Of a stretch of DNA of 64,000 nucleotides, positions 23,750-31,372 are shown piece by piece (position 1 is the first letter of the stretch; every line of letters starts with the position of its first letter). The translations under genes and the position numbers were made by a program. This stretch comes from Vreelandella neptunia (GTDB lineage Bacteria > Pseudomonadota > Gammaproteobacteria > Pseudomonadales > Halomonadaceae). The notes beneath the pieces are model-generated. The model saw only the letters and a list, made by a program, of their open reading frames with translations. It made no database searches and was not told the origin of the DNA. The stretch lies in assembly GCF_034479615.1 (NCBI RefSeq), contig NZ_CP140255.1:4402001-4466000 (forward strand). The letters run 5' to 3'.

Positions 23750-23795
23750 TGGCGCGCCCGGCAGGATTTGAACCTGCGACCCTCGGCTTCGGAGG
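23750..23795. repeat. attL: 46-bp copy of the 3' end of tRNA-Arg
   Basis: Identical over 46 bp to 33442-33487, the 3' part of the tRNA-Arg gene including the CCA end, T arm and half of the anticodon arm. Matching breaks off at 23796, inside the anticodon stem. The flank before it (AACGTAAGCCCTTGA) also resembles the region beyond the tRNA at 33420. This marks the left boundary of the integrated element. Confidence 0.92.
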
Positions 23796-23949
23796 ACTAA
23801 ACTCTTTAACTTTCACATATCCCAATAGACAATAAAAACCCCATAAAACAAGGCATCTATCATTTTTTATTGTTAGCGCTTGTCTATTTACGTCTGTGGT
23901 TATAGACTCAAATTGCAGTTACCAGAGTGGTACTGAACAGGAGTCAGCC

Positions 23950-25251
23950 ATGATAACCACAGATCGCCAGCTTCAGGCACTAAAGCCCAAAGGCACCGTT
24001 TATTGGGAAAGCGTGAAGTCACCTCATGGTGGCGGCTTGGCTATTCGTGTGCAGCCCACTGGATCAAAGGCGTGGTATTACCGCTACCGCTTCAATGGTA
24101 AGCAAGACACCTACAGCCTTGGCCGATACCCAAGCGTGGGCTTGCTGGAAGCGAGGGAAAGCCACGGTGAAGCCGTAGCGCTACACGCTCAAGGCATTAA
24201 CCCAAAGCACGCACAGCGCGATGAAAAGGCACGCAATGAGTCAGCCTGGACAATGGCCGAGCTGTTCGAGCGTTGGCTTCATAGTTATGCAAAGACGCCC
24301 ACGGTACGTACTAGACGTACACCTTCACCGCTTGTTGTAGAGCAAGCGCGCTGGCGTTGGGGCCACTACCTAAAGGGGCGTGTAGGTTCATTGCTGGTCA
24401 AGCGAATTGATGCCCGCACGGTAAAAAGCACGGTTAAAGAAATAGCCGAACGCCAGAGCCGCAACCAAGCAAGCAAGTGCTTAACCATGCTGCGTGCAAT
24501 GCTGACTCATGCGGAAGGGCATGGTCAGATCGACGCCAACCCCGCTCAAGGCATCCAGCCAAGCCAACTAGGCGCAACTAAGTCAGCGCCGCGTGACCGT
24601 GTGCTAAGCCTTTCAGAGATCAAGCGCTTATGGGATGCGATAGAAAGCGCTCGCCTGGACACTAGCGCCGCCGCTGCACTCAAGCTGCTAATACTGACCG
24701 GGCAACGCCGGGGGGAGCTACTGCAAGCCAAGTGGGATCATATCGACCTAGATGGTGCCTGCTGGACACTGCCAGCCATAACCACCAAGTCACGCCGGGA
24801 GCATACCGTTTACCTTTCAAGCGCCGCTATTGACTTGTTAAGGGAGCAGCAAGCCGTAACGGGCAACCTGGAATACGTGTTTGAAAGCCAGCGTGCCAGC
24901 GGCCAACCGATTGGTGACGCCAGCCTAACCACTGCCATTGCGCGCTTACAGGGGCGCAAGCTGGCAAAGCAGGATATGAAAGCACCGCTTGCCGATATGC
25001 CACGCTTCAGCGTTCACGACCTACGCCGCTCGATGGCTACTGGTCTGCTAAAGCACTTTGGCACCGCACCGCACGTTGTCGAGCAAATGCTGAACCACTC
25101 GCCAACGGATCGCTTAATTGAAACCTACCAGCGCCACGACTACGCCAAAGAGCAACGCTTGGCTTGGCAGGCATGGGGGCAGTTAATCACTGATGCAGAG
25201 GCAGCCGAGCAAACTAACGTGGTGCTTCTCAAAAAGAAAAAATCTTCATGA
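23950..25251 (+). CDS. int: Tyrosine recombinase (integrase) of the satellite
   Basis: 433-residue integrase of the P4/tRNA-targeting type. The N-terminal arm-binding domain with the DUF4102-like pattern (GGGLAIRVQPTGSKAWYYRYRFNGKQDTYSLGRYP) is followed by a core-binding domain (residues about 105-200) and the catalytic domain. Catalytic residues are seen: Arg in LTGQRRGELL, His-x-x-Arg in VHDLRRSMATGL, His in QMLNHSP and the nucleophile Tyr in LIETYQRHDY. ATG 23950 with ACAGGAG upstream is preferred over the frame opening at 23896. It lies 154 bp inside attL, as expected for an element that integrates into tRNA-Arg. Confidence 0.95.
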   Translation: MITTDRQLQALKPKGTVYWESVKSPHGGGLAIRVQPTGSKAWYYRYRFNGKQDTYSLGRYPSVGLLEARESHGEAVALHAQGINPKHAQRDEKARNESAWTMAELFERWLHSYAKTPTVRTRRTPSPLVVEQARWRWGHYLKGRVGSLLVKRIDARTVKSTVKEIAERQSRNQASKCLTMLRAMLTHAEGHGQIDANPAQGIQPSQLGATKSAPRDRVLSLSEIKRLWDAIESARLDTSAAAALKLLILTGQRRGELLQAKWDHIDLDGACWTLPAITTKSRREHTVYLSSAAIDLLREQQAVTGNLEYVFESQRASGQPIGDASLTTAIARLQGRKLAKQDMKAPLADMPRFSVHDLRRSMATGLLKHFGTAPHVVEQMLNHSPTDRLIETYQRHDYAKEQRLAWQAWGQLITDAEAAEQTNVVLLKKKKSS

Positions 25252-25837
25252 AAAATAAACATCTTCATGTATTTATTTGTGAGATTTATTCATTTATTAG
25301 AGCGGAAATAAACAGCAAACAAGAGACAACATGAGACATTGGAAGACACTAGGAAACACTACGCATCACTGTGCAACATTGCCGAACCAGTAAGACAGAA
25401 TTAAAAAGCTGTGAAACATATTTGTGAAACACATGCTTAGTTTGCATTGTTGTAAAATGCGGTTAGCATTACAGAGGAGATCACTGTTTGCCTATACAGA
25501 CATAGACATACAGCGATTAAAGAAAAGGCCAGAACCCGGTGAAAGTTTGGCGACCGAAACCGAACCCTGGCCTGCAACCCCAAGCCAGTGAGACTGACAA
25601 GGGAAAAGCGGATGCTCAGCAACACGAAAACGCACCACTCCCTAATGCTTGACGCGTCAACGTCATGCGGAGCAGTGCGTAGTCGAGTTAAAGAGCGAAC
25701 CTATATAGCGCTGAGCTATATGGGTGTCCTCATATTAGGACAAGTTATCCACACGGTGCAAGTATTGCTTGTATCTGTGGTTATCACTTCCCGCCTATTC
25801 CTGTTAGTCAAACTGGCCTTTTTAAAGGCAAGTTATT
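25252..25837. other. Candidate replication origin and control region of the satellite
   Basis: 586 bp without a supported gene. It contains six degenerate 10-bp units in phase (25321-25380, each ending in GACA/AACACT-like sequence), two GTGAAACA(T/C) units 13 bp apart (25411 and 25424), a dyad ATATAGC-N5-GCTATAT (25703-25721) and a perfect DnaA box TTATCCACA (25745-25753). Phased repeats, iterons and a DnaA box are what phage and satellite origins look like, and P4-type origins use GTGAACA-like iterons. A 44-codon frame at 25457-25591 is possible but unsupported. The dyad and DnaA box precede alpA and may also be its promoter region. Confidence 0.5.
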
Positions 25838-26050
25838 ATGACTACTGCAATTCCGAGAAAGCTACTCACCGAACGCGAAGCCGCCGAATATCTTGGCTAT
25901 CGCCCCGCCACTTTCCGCCAATCCCGCTGTATGGGGATTCTCGCCGGAACCAAACCACCTAAACACCAAAAATTGGGCCGTGCCGTTCGTTACGACATTG
26001 CAGACCTAGACGCCTGGATCGAGCAAGTGACCAAGGGGGCAACGGCATGA
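25838..26050 (+). CDS. alpA: AlpA-family helix-turn-helix regulator
   Basis: 70-residue MerR-like/AlpA DNA-binding protein. The helix-turn-helix is LLTEREAAEYLGYRPATFRQSR, followed by the wing region VRYDIADLDAWIEQ. AlpA proteins activate integrase or early genes of P4-like elements and PICI satellites, or act as excisionases. It starts the rightward operon of the satellite and overlaps the next gene by 4 nt (ATGA). Confidence 0.9.
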   Translation: MTTAIPRKLLTEREAAEYLGYRPATFRQSRCMGILAGTKPPKHQKLGRAVRYDIADLDAWIEQVTKGATA

Positions 26051-26169
26051 TAGTTACTCGCGACCAACTCGCCCGCCTTACGGCCATTCTCGCCCCCTAC
26101 CGTGGGGAAAAGTTGTCACGCCCGGTTGTTGAGCTTGCCCTGGCACTTGCTAAGGAGGCGCGCTCATGA
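26047..26169 (+). CDS. Small satellite protein, 40 residues
   Basis: ATG 26047 overlaps the alpA stop codon (ATGA) and the frame ends at TGA 26167-26169, overlapping the next start in the same way. The product (MIVTRDQLARLTAILAPYRG...VVELALALAKEARS) is predicted to be two amphipathic helices. No family is recognised. The tight overlaps on both sides are the main evidence that it is translated. Confidence 0.6.
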   Translation: MIVTRDQLARLTAILAPYRGEKLSRPVVELALALAKEARS

Positions 26170-26399
26170 GCAATGCAAAGAGCAATCTCGAAACCCTAGA
26201 AAGCCGCATCGGTTTAATGGCCGCCCTCGCCAAGATTATCGACATTGATCGAGGATGTGCTGCTAACGAAGGCGAATCCCCCAACCTTAACGACTTCCAC
26301 TACGGCGCGCTGGTAGAGGCCATCGAGATAGTGGCACAGAGCTGCTATGGAGAGCTTGGCCAGCTTGATGACGCCTTTAAAAAGGAGGCAGTCAAATGA
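26166..26399 (+). CDS. Small satellite protein, 77 residues
   Basis: Predicted all-helical protein (LESRIGLMAALAKIIDID ... YGALVEAIEIVAQSCYGELGQLDDAFKKEAVK), acidic. It overlaps both neighbours by 4 nt. No family is recognised. Similar short helical proteins are common between alpA and the primase in satellites, where some modulate the helper phage, but nothing specific can be said. Confidence 0.65.
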   Translation: MSNAKSNLETLESRIGLMAALAKIIDIDRGCAANEGESPNLNDFHYGALVEAIEIVAQSCYGELGQLDDAFKKEAVK

Positions 26400-26572
26400 T
26401 GCCCATAGCCATTAACTGCGACCTGCGTACCCGAACTATTCGCTTTCACTTCACCAACCCGGATCGCTTCTTAACAGCCGAGCAGGCGCTTGCTAGCGGT
26501 TTAGTCAATCGCCTTGAGTTCGAGGAGATTCAGCGCGAAGCCCAGGCATTTAGCAAGGAGACAGGTCTATGA
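26396..26572 (+). CDS. Small satellite protein, 58 residues
   Basis: ATG 26396 overlaps the previous stop by 4 nt, and the TGA at 26570-26572 overlaps the next ATG. The product begins MMPIAINCDLRTRTIRFHFTNPDRF and continues with a helical AEQALASGLVNRLEFEEIQREAQAFSKE. No family recognised. It fits the uninterrupted chain of ATGA-coupled genes. Confidence 0.6.
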   Translation: MMPIAINCDLRTRTIRFHFTNPDRFLTAEQALASGLVNRLEFEEIQREAQAFSKETGL

Positions 26573-26799
26573 CTCCTCAAGATCAAACCTACCTGCTGAA
26601 AGCCGCCCTTACGGGTGACGTTCGTCAAATGGATCAAGCGTCAAAAATCCTTGCAGGCGTGGCGATGCTGCTTAATGACCATGACCTTGATGGCCTGAAA
26701 CGTGAGGCACTGATTGAAACGCTGTGGCTGCTATCCAGCACCTTTGAGGAGCGCCGTGACTGGCTTCAAGAGGAGGGCTATGTATGCAGCGAGCAATAA
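26569..26799 (+). CDS. Small satellite protein, 76 residues
   Basis: Predicted helical protein (TYLLKAALTGDVRQMDQASKILAGVAMLL ... LIETLWLLSSTFEERRDWLQEEG). It overlaps the previous gene by 4 nt and the Toprim gene by 16 nt. No known family. Confidence 0.65.
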   Translation: MTPQDQTYLLKAALTGDVRQMDQASKILAGVAMLLNDHDLDGLKREALIETLWLLSSTFEERRDWLQEEGYVCSEQ

Positions 26800-27704
26800 A
26801 AACGCCCAGCCTTGGGGGGGCGTGGGCGCTATCGAAGGTCGTTTCTGAACAGATCGCCATAGAGAACAAACTGGCTGAAAGCATTGTCGCCTATTACGGC
26901 CTCAGTGTCAGCCCTATTGGTGATGGCGAGATTCACCGACACGACCACCCTGAAGGCCGCAAGGGCAATAACCGCCTTTGGTACGTACTGCATCATGATT
27001 TTGGCGTACATGGCGATTGGTCTACCGGGGAACAGCACAGCGTATTTGCCAGCGATACCCCAGACCCGAAGGCAGCCGAGAAGGCCAGAAAGGAGGCCGA
27101 CAAGCGCCGCGCTGAGCGACAGGCAGAGCGCGAACGTGGCTATGCCCTGGTAGCCAGCCAGACGCGCCAAGAATGGCCGCTGCTGACACCTGCAAGCGTT
27201 ACCCATGCCTACCTAGCCACCAAGGGCGTCAAGCCCCACAACCTGCGCCAAATGCGCGGCCTGCTGGTAGTTCCGCTTACCGATGGGCAACGCCTGGTTA
27301 ACTGGCAGACCATCGCGGCGGATGGGGCCAAATACTTTAAGACAGGGGGCAAGGTAAAAGGCTGCTATTCCCCCATAGGAAGTATTGAGCCACATCAACC
27401 GCTGCTAATCGCTGAAGGCTGGGCGACCGCTGCCACGCTGCATGAGGCAACAGGCTACGCGGTGGCCGCTGCCATGAATGCGGGCAACCTACTACCCGTG
27501 GCGAAAAGCCTACGCGAACGCTACCCCACTCAACCCATCATCGTTTGCGCTGATAACGACCATGGCACCGCTGGCAATCCTGGCGTTACCAAGGGCAAGG
27601 AAGCCGCCTCAGCCATTGGGGCGCGTTGTGTCTGGCCTGAGACTCACGAGGGAGTGACTGACTTTAATGACCTAGCGCGGCTAGGTGGAGGGCTGGCGCT
27701 ATGA
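26784..27704 (+). CDS. Toprim-domain primase-like protein of the satellite
   Basis: 306 residues. The N-terminal region (residues about 10-90, GLSVSPIGDGEIHRHDHPEGRKGNNRLWYVLHHDFGVHGDWSTG) has the DNA-primase/phage P4 zinc-binding-like layout without the cysteines. A charged helical linker (about 90-120) follows, then a Toprim domain: LLIAEGWATAATLHEATG carries the catalytic Glu and PIIVCADNDHGTAGNPG the Asp-x-Asp motif. It overlaps the DUF3631 ATPase gene by 4 nt. Together they would provide primase and helicase activity for the element. Family: Toprim proteins of mobile elements (DUF927/P4-like group). Confidence 0.85.
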   Translation: MQRAIKTPSLGGAWALSKVVSEQIAIENKLAESIVAYYGLSVSPIGDGEIHRHDHPEGRKGNNRLWYVLHHDFGVHGDWSTGEQHSVFASDTPDPKAAEKARKEADKRRAERQAERERGYALVASQTRQEWPLLTPASVTHAYLATKGVKPHNLRQMRGLLVVPLTDGQRLVNWQTIAADGAKYFKTGGKVKGCYSPIGSIEPHQPLLIAEGWATAATLHEATGYAVAAAMNAGNLLPVAKSLRERYPTQPIIVCADNDHGTAGNPGVTKGKEAASAIGARCVWPETHEGVTDFNDLARLGGGLAL

Positions 27705-29227
27705 GTCAGCCCAACATCAAAGAAGTGGTCGATAATGCGCCCGAGCCACTAAAACCGATGGACATAGTGCAGAGCGCTATTGATGTTGCTTTGGATGATC
27801 CCGGCGCGCTTTTCGAGCAGAGCATTCTCGACCATATCACCAGCATTAGACAGAGCAGCCCTGCTGATTGGCAACGTATCCGAGCCGCTGCCAAAAAGGC
27901 AAAAGTACAGGTTGCCGAGCTGGATAAACTGACCCGGACGTTATCAAGCGGTGAAGGTGGGGAGCTATTCCCCACTATCGAGCCTTGGCAAGACCACGTA
28001 GACGGTGCAGCGCTGGTAAGGGAGTTATCGGACACCCTACGACAGTATGTTATCTGTGAGCCTGAAGTAGCCGATGCCGCCGCGCTATGGATCGCCTTTA
28101 CGTGGTTCATTGATGAAGTTCACGTTGCGCCATTAGCCAATATCACGGCCCCCTTGCCCAACTGTGGCAAGTCAACGCTACTGGAATTCCTAGAGACGTT
28201 CGCATTCCAGCCGCTCAAGTGCGACGGCATAAGCCCGGCTGCGCTGTTTCGTTCCATGGACAAGTGGACACCCACGCTGCTGATTGACGAGGTAGATACC
28301 TTCCTGCGTGATAACGAGGATGCCAGAGGTGTGCTCAATTCGGGCCACCGTCGCAATGGCTTCATTATTCGCGTGGTGGGTGAAGATCATGAGCCTAAGC
28401 GCTTCGCTACTTGGGGCGCTAAAGCGTTGTGTGGCATCGGCAGCATTGCTAACACACTGGCCAGTAGGTCTATTCGACTAGAGCTACGCCGCAAGCTGCC
28501 CCATGAAACAGTCGAGAACATCCGATTCATGCCCCAAGGTCTGCGCGACCGGCTCAAGCGTCAATTGTCACGGCTACAGGATGATTTAGCCGAGACGGTA
28601 TCTAGTACACGGCCTGAACCTATCCCCGGCCTCAGCAACCGCGCCGCTGATAACTGGGAACCGCTACAGCAAATTGCCGTGGCTATCGGTGGGGAGTGGC
28701 CGGAGCGCGTTAGGCGTATCGCCATGAGCATTACTCGGATGGATGATGCCGAGCAAGCCTCAGATGTGGGCACTGAACTACTCAAGGATATAAAGGAGGC
28801 ATTTGAGGAGAAAGGCGTTGATCGACTGTTTAGCGCTGAACTAGTTAACGCGCTACATGCCGACAGCGAAGCCCCCTGGAACTCATGGAACAGAGGGCAG
28901 CCAATCACTGCTCGCCAAGTAGCGTCAAAGCTAGGTGACTTCGGTATCAAGTCGAAACAGCTACGCATCGGCTACGAAACCAAAAAAGGGTATGACCGGA
29001 AAGACTTTGCCGAAGCATTCCGGCGCTATCTTTCGCCCACAACCCCCCAGCAAAGCGAAACAACGAAACAAACCAGCAACCACGCGGATTACAGCGACAT
29101 TCCAAACGAAACAGAAAGCCACAGTGTTTCGCAAAGGAAACCCCGCGAGCCCAGCAACCACGCGGGTTGTTTCGATGTTTCGGATAAATCACCCCGCCAG
29201 CTTGCAAGTAATGGGGAGGAATTCTAA
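27701..29227 (+). CDS. DUF3631 P-loop ATPase, putative replicative helicase of the satellite
   Basis: 508 residues. Walker A is PLPNCGKSTLLEFLETF (about residue 150) and Walker B is TLLIDEVDTFL (about 195), followed by an arginine-rich sensor region (NSGHRRNGFIIRVVGED). A DUF3631-type C-terminal domain (NRAADNWEPLQQIAVAIGGEWPERVRRIAMSI ... GQPITARQVASKLGDFGIKSKQLRIG) ends with a low-complexity tail containing a twice-repeated SNHA unit (TSNHADYSDIPNE and PSNHAGCFDVSDK). DUF3631 proteins accompany Toprim primases in phages and satellites and are thought to unwind DNA. It follows the Toprim gene with a 4-nt overlap. Confidence 0.85.
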   Translation: MSQPNIKEVVDNAPEPLKPMDIVQSAIDVALDDPGALFEQSILDHITSIRQSSPADWQRIRAAAKKAKVQVAELDKLTRTLSSGEGGELFPTIEPWQDHVDGAALVRELSDTLRQYVICEPEVADAAALWIAFTWFIDEVHVAPLANITAPLPNCGKSTLLEFLETFAFQPLKCDGISPAALFRSMDKWTPTLLIDEVDTFLRDNEDARGVLNSGHRRNGFIIRVVGEDHEPKRFATWGAKALCGIGSIANTLASRSIRLELRRKLPHETVENIRFMPQGLRDRLKRQLSRLQDDLAETVSSTRPEPIPGLSNRAADNWEPLQQIAVAIGGEWPERVRRIAMSITRMDDAEQASDVGTELLKDIKEAFEEKGVDRLFSAELVNALHADSEAPWNSWNRGQPITARQVASKLGDFGIKSKQLRIGYETKKGYDRKDFAEAFRRYLSPTTPQQSETTKQTSNHADYSDIPNETESHSVSQRKPREPSNHAGCFDVSDKSPRQLASNGEEF

Positions 29228-29532
29228 TGGCCGCGCTCGACTACCTCAGAAATCACGACTTGCACGCCGAGCCGCTTCCCGGCGAACGGCTTTACGTATG
29301 GCCTAGCGAAAACATTACTGATGACATCCGTATATGGATCAAGTCACACAAAGCCGCCCTTCTGCGTGAACTGATTCCCGCTAACGATAATCGCCGCATG
29401 GCTTGGCGGGTACTCAGGGATGGCAAGCCCTTCACCACCCTGGTTGGCCGCTTGATTACACAAGAGGAGGCGCTACTAGCAGCACAATGCCGCTGGCCTA
29501 ATTGGAAAATCGAGGTGATGCCCAATGGGTAA
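29227..29532 (+). CDS. Small protein with a TubC-like N-terminal fold
   Basis: 101 residues. The first half (YLRNHDLHAEPLPGERLYVWPSENITDDIRIWIKSHKAALLREL) matches the short motif of TubC-like docking domains widespread in phages and integrative elements. The second half (MAWRVLRDGKPFTTLVGRLITQEEALLAAQCRWPNWKIEVM) is a small domain seen after it in mobile-element genes. The start overlaps the preceding stop by one base and it overlaps the next gene by 8 nt. Its role in the satellite is unknown. Confidence 0.65.
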   Translation: MAALDYLRNHDLHAEPLPGERLYVWPSENITDDIRIWIKSHKAALLRELIPANDNRRMAWRVLRDGKPFTTLVGRLITQEEALLAAQCRWPNWKIEVMPNG

Positions 29533-29932
29533 CGTAGTCACGATTCCAGAAGCCGCACGGGCTTATGGTGCGAGTGACAGCACAGTACGCCGCTGGATTG
29601 CCAGCGGCTGCCCTGTGGAGCGCTGTGGAGGGAGGGGGCGCGGTCATAGCACCTTGCTGAATATCGATGCTGTAAACGGCTGGTTGAATTCGTGTGATGG
29701 AGATAGCGGTGACGCGCTTGCTGAGTTTTATGGGCGCGTCCCTGAGCTAGTCGCCAGTGCTGTATGGCAAACGTTCGTGGCTATGGAAGGGCCACACAAA
29801 AGAGCGTGCGCTGGAACATTGGCTTACAACTGGTATCAGGTGTGCGCCGCCCTGGCTGACGAGCTTGGAACAGAACCGCCCACGACTCGACCGGAAACTA
29901 TTGAGCGCCTTGTTAAAATAGCCAGAAACTGA
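29525..29932 (+). CDS. Nu1-like small terminase / DNA-packaging protein
   Basis: 135 residues. An N-terminal MerR-like winged helix (VTIPEAARAYGASDSTVRRWIASGCP, residues 4-29) followed by a glycine-rich wing (CGGRGRGHSTLLNIDAVNGWLN) and a helical C-terminal region. This is the layout of phage lambda Nu1-type small terminase subunits, which recognise the packaging site. In satellites such a protein redirects the helper's large terminase to satellite DNA. No large terminase is encoded in the element, so this reading fits. It could instead be only a transcription factor of the same fold. Confidence 0.6.
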   Translation: MGNVVTIPEAARAYGASDSTVRRWIASGCPVERCGGRGRGHSTLLNIDAVNGWLNSCDGDSGDALAEFYGRVPELVASAVWQTFVAMEGPHKRACAGTLAYNWYQVCAALADELGTEPPTTRPETIERLVKIARN

Positions 29933-29955
29933 GGATTTTTACAGTATTTAGATAG

Positions 29956-29982
29956 CCTGTGTAGGAACCCACAAAACACAGG
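29956..29982. repeat. Inverted repeat between the Nu1-like and capsid genes
   Basis: CCTGTGT (29956-29962) and ACACAGG (29976-29982), perfect 7-bp arms, end 10 bp before the capsid start codon. No T-run follows. It could be an operator for late genes or a hairpin controlling capsid translation; the capsid gene has no strong ribosome site. Confidence 0.4.
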
Positions 29983-29992
29983 TTATTTAAAT

Positions 29993-31051
29993 ATGGATCC
30001 CATCGTTCGCGCCCAACTCCACCGCGCCCAATCTGCACTCGCCAACGCCTCACGCCCCAACTACGCCAAAGATTTTATCCAGGCGGTTCAATGTTTGGCC
30101 CTATCGGATAGCCCGAGCGAGGCGTCATTTCTTGCCAGTAACCGTTTTGCTGGAAGCAAGGCCGCCAACTTCCTAGAGCGTGGCCTAATCAGCACCGGAA
30201 GCGTGACCGGAGCGGATGCTGACTTTGATATTGCCCAGCATGATTTTTTAGCCCTGGTCGCCAAGCGATCAATCATTGGTAAAATTAACGCCGTTCGCCC
30301 ACTTCGCCGCACCCAATTCCACCAACGTGAATTAATCCAGACTGAGCGCTCAAAGGCGGCTTGGGTTGGCGAGGGTAAAGCGATCCCGACCACTGGCGGC
30401 AAATTCGCAATCAAAACGTTAGAGCCTGCAAAAATCGGCGCTCTACTACCTATCACGCGAGAGGTGGCTGGCAGTCGCTTTGAAGACGGCTTGGAACGCG
30501 ACCTTACACGCGCCATTGCCACCGCAGAAAGCACCGGATTTATTGACCCTGGTAACGCAGGCGACGAATTTGAACCCGCCTCAGTCACCTACAATGCCCC
30601 CACAATCCCCTCCAGCGGCAATACGGCTGATGATGTACGAGCTGACATTGCTGCCCTATTTAAGCTTTATCAAGGCGACATCGACAGCGCCGTTATCGTG
30701 ATGCACAGCAGCGATGCGGTGCAGCTAGGGCTTATGCAGAGCGTGCTGGGCCAAGCCAACATCACCCTGGATGGTGGAGACCTGTTCGGAATCCCGCTTG
30801 TGACAAGCGACTACGTACCCACCGATTCAAGCGGCACGAGCGTCACCATGCTTGACGCTGATCAAGTTTTATTTGCTGACGAAGGCTTAGCGATCGATAC
30901 CAGCGAGGTAGCGGCGATAGAAGTTGATGACGGCATATGGAACGCATTTCAACAAAATCTAGCCGTGTTGCGTGCTATCCGCCGGGTGAGCTGGGAGCGT
31001 GTTCGAGATAACGCAGTCGCCGTTCTCACTGGCGTTAACTGGGGAGCTTGA
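29993..31051 (+). CDS. HK97-family major capsid protein
   Basis: 352 residues. The HK97 fold is recognisable from RSIIGKINAVRPLRRTQFHQRELIQTERSKAAWVGEGKAIPTT (entry to the P domain, shown here as its parts RSIIGKINAV and AAWVGEGKAIP), LLPITREVAGSRFEDGLERDL and the A-domain end VIVMHSSDAVQLGLMQS ... LFGIPLVTSDYVP ... VSWERVRDNAVAVLTGVNWG. Only about 80 residues precede the conserved fold, shorter than the scaffold-like delta domain of HK97, and no prohead protease gene is nearby. It would build the shell, presumably for a small satellite capsid. It follows the Nu1-like gene after 60 bp. Confidence 0.88.
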   Translation: MDPIVRAQLHRAQSALANASRPNYAKDFIQAVQCLALSDSPSEASFLASNRFAGSKAANFLERGLISTGSVTGADADFDIAQHDFLALVAKRSIIGKINAVRPLRRTQFHQRELIQTERSKAAWVGEGKAIPTTGGKFAIKTLEPAKIGALLPITREVAGSRFEDGLERDLTRAIATAESTGFIDPGNAGDEFEPASVTYNAPTIPSSGNTADDVRADIAALFKLYQGDIDSAVIVMHSSDAVQLGLMQSVLGQANITLDGGDLFGIPLVTSDYVPTDSSGTSVTMLDADQVLFADEGLAIDTSEVAAIEVDDGIWNAFQQNLAVLRAIRRVSWERVRDNAVAVLTGVNWGA

Positions 31052-31054
31052 ACC

Positions 31055-31372
31055 ATGGACAATCATTATCCGCAGCTAATGGACTTCGCAGAACAGGTGG
31101 CCGAGCTGTACACCGAGACCGGCGACCGTACCCTAAGCGTAACGGCACGCCGAGAAAATGGTGTTATCTGGATGACTGCCAGCATGACCGGCGGTGATCC
31201 AACCGTTGTGATTGACGAGGACGCTGTTAGCTCGCTTGAGCACACCCGTCTCATGTTTGAAACCTACGCGGCCATTGCCATCTCTATGGCCGACCTAGTC
31301 GCTTTGGCTCATGCCGCACGGGAGCGCCCGAAGACCATCAAAGTGGTGGCAGGGGGGCATTCATGGGATTGA
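31055..31372 (+). CDS. Small protein between capsid and portal genes
   Basis: 105 residues, acidic, with a beta-rich first half (YTETGDRTLSVTARRENGVIWMTASM) and a helical second half (AIAISMADLVALAHAARERPK). It starts 3 bp after the capsid stop and overlaps the portal gene by 10 nt. It may be a head accessory or connector protein, but no family is recognised. Confidence 0.65.
   Translation: MDNHYPQLMDFAEQVAELYTETGDRTLSVTARRENGVIWMTASMTGGDPTVVIDEDAVSSLEHTRLMFETYAAIAISMADLVALAHAARERPKTIKVVAGGHSWD

Noticed and set aside
23750..23795. Second tRNA-Arg gene
   Set aside because: Only the 3' half matches; the D arm and acceptor 5' strand are absent, so it is an attachment-site copy.
25437..25625. 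Frames on both strands between the integrase and alpA genes (including 25457-25591 forward)
   Set aside because: They overlap repeats and dyads, lack clear ribosome sites or known families, and the region is better explained as an origin and control segment.
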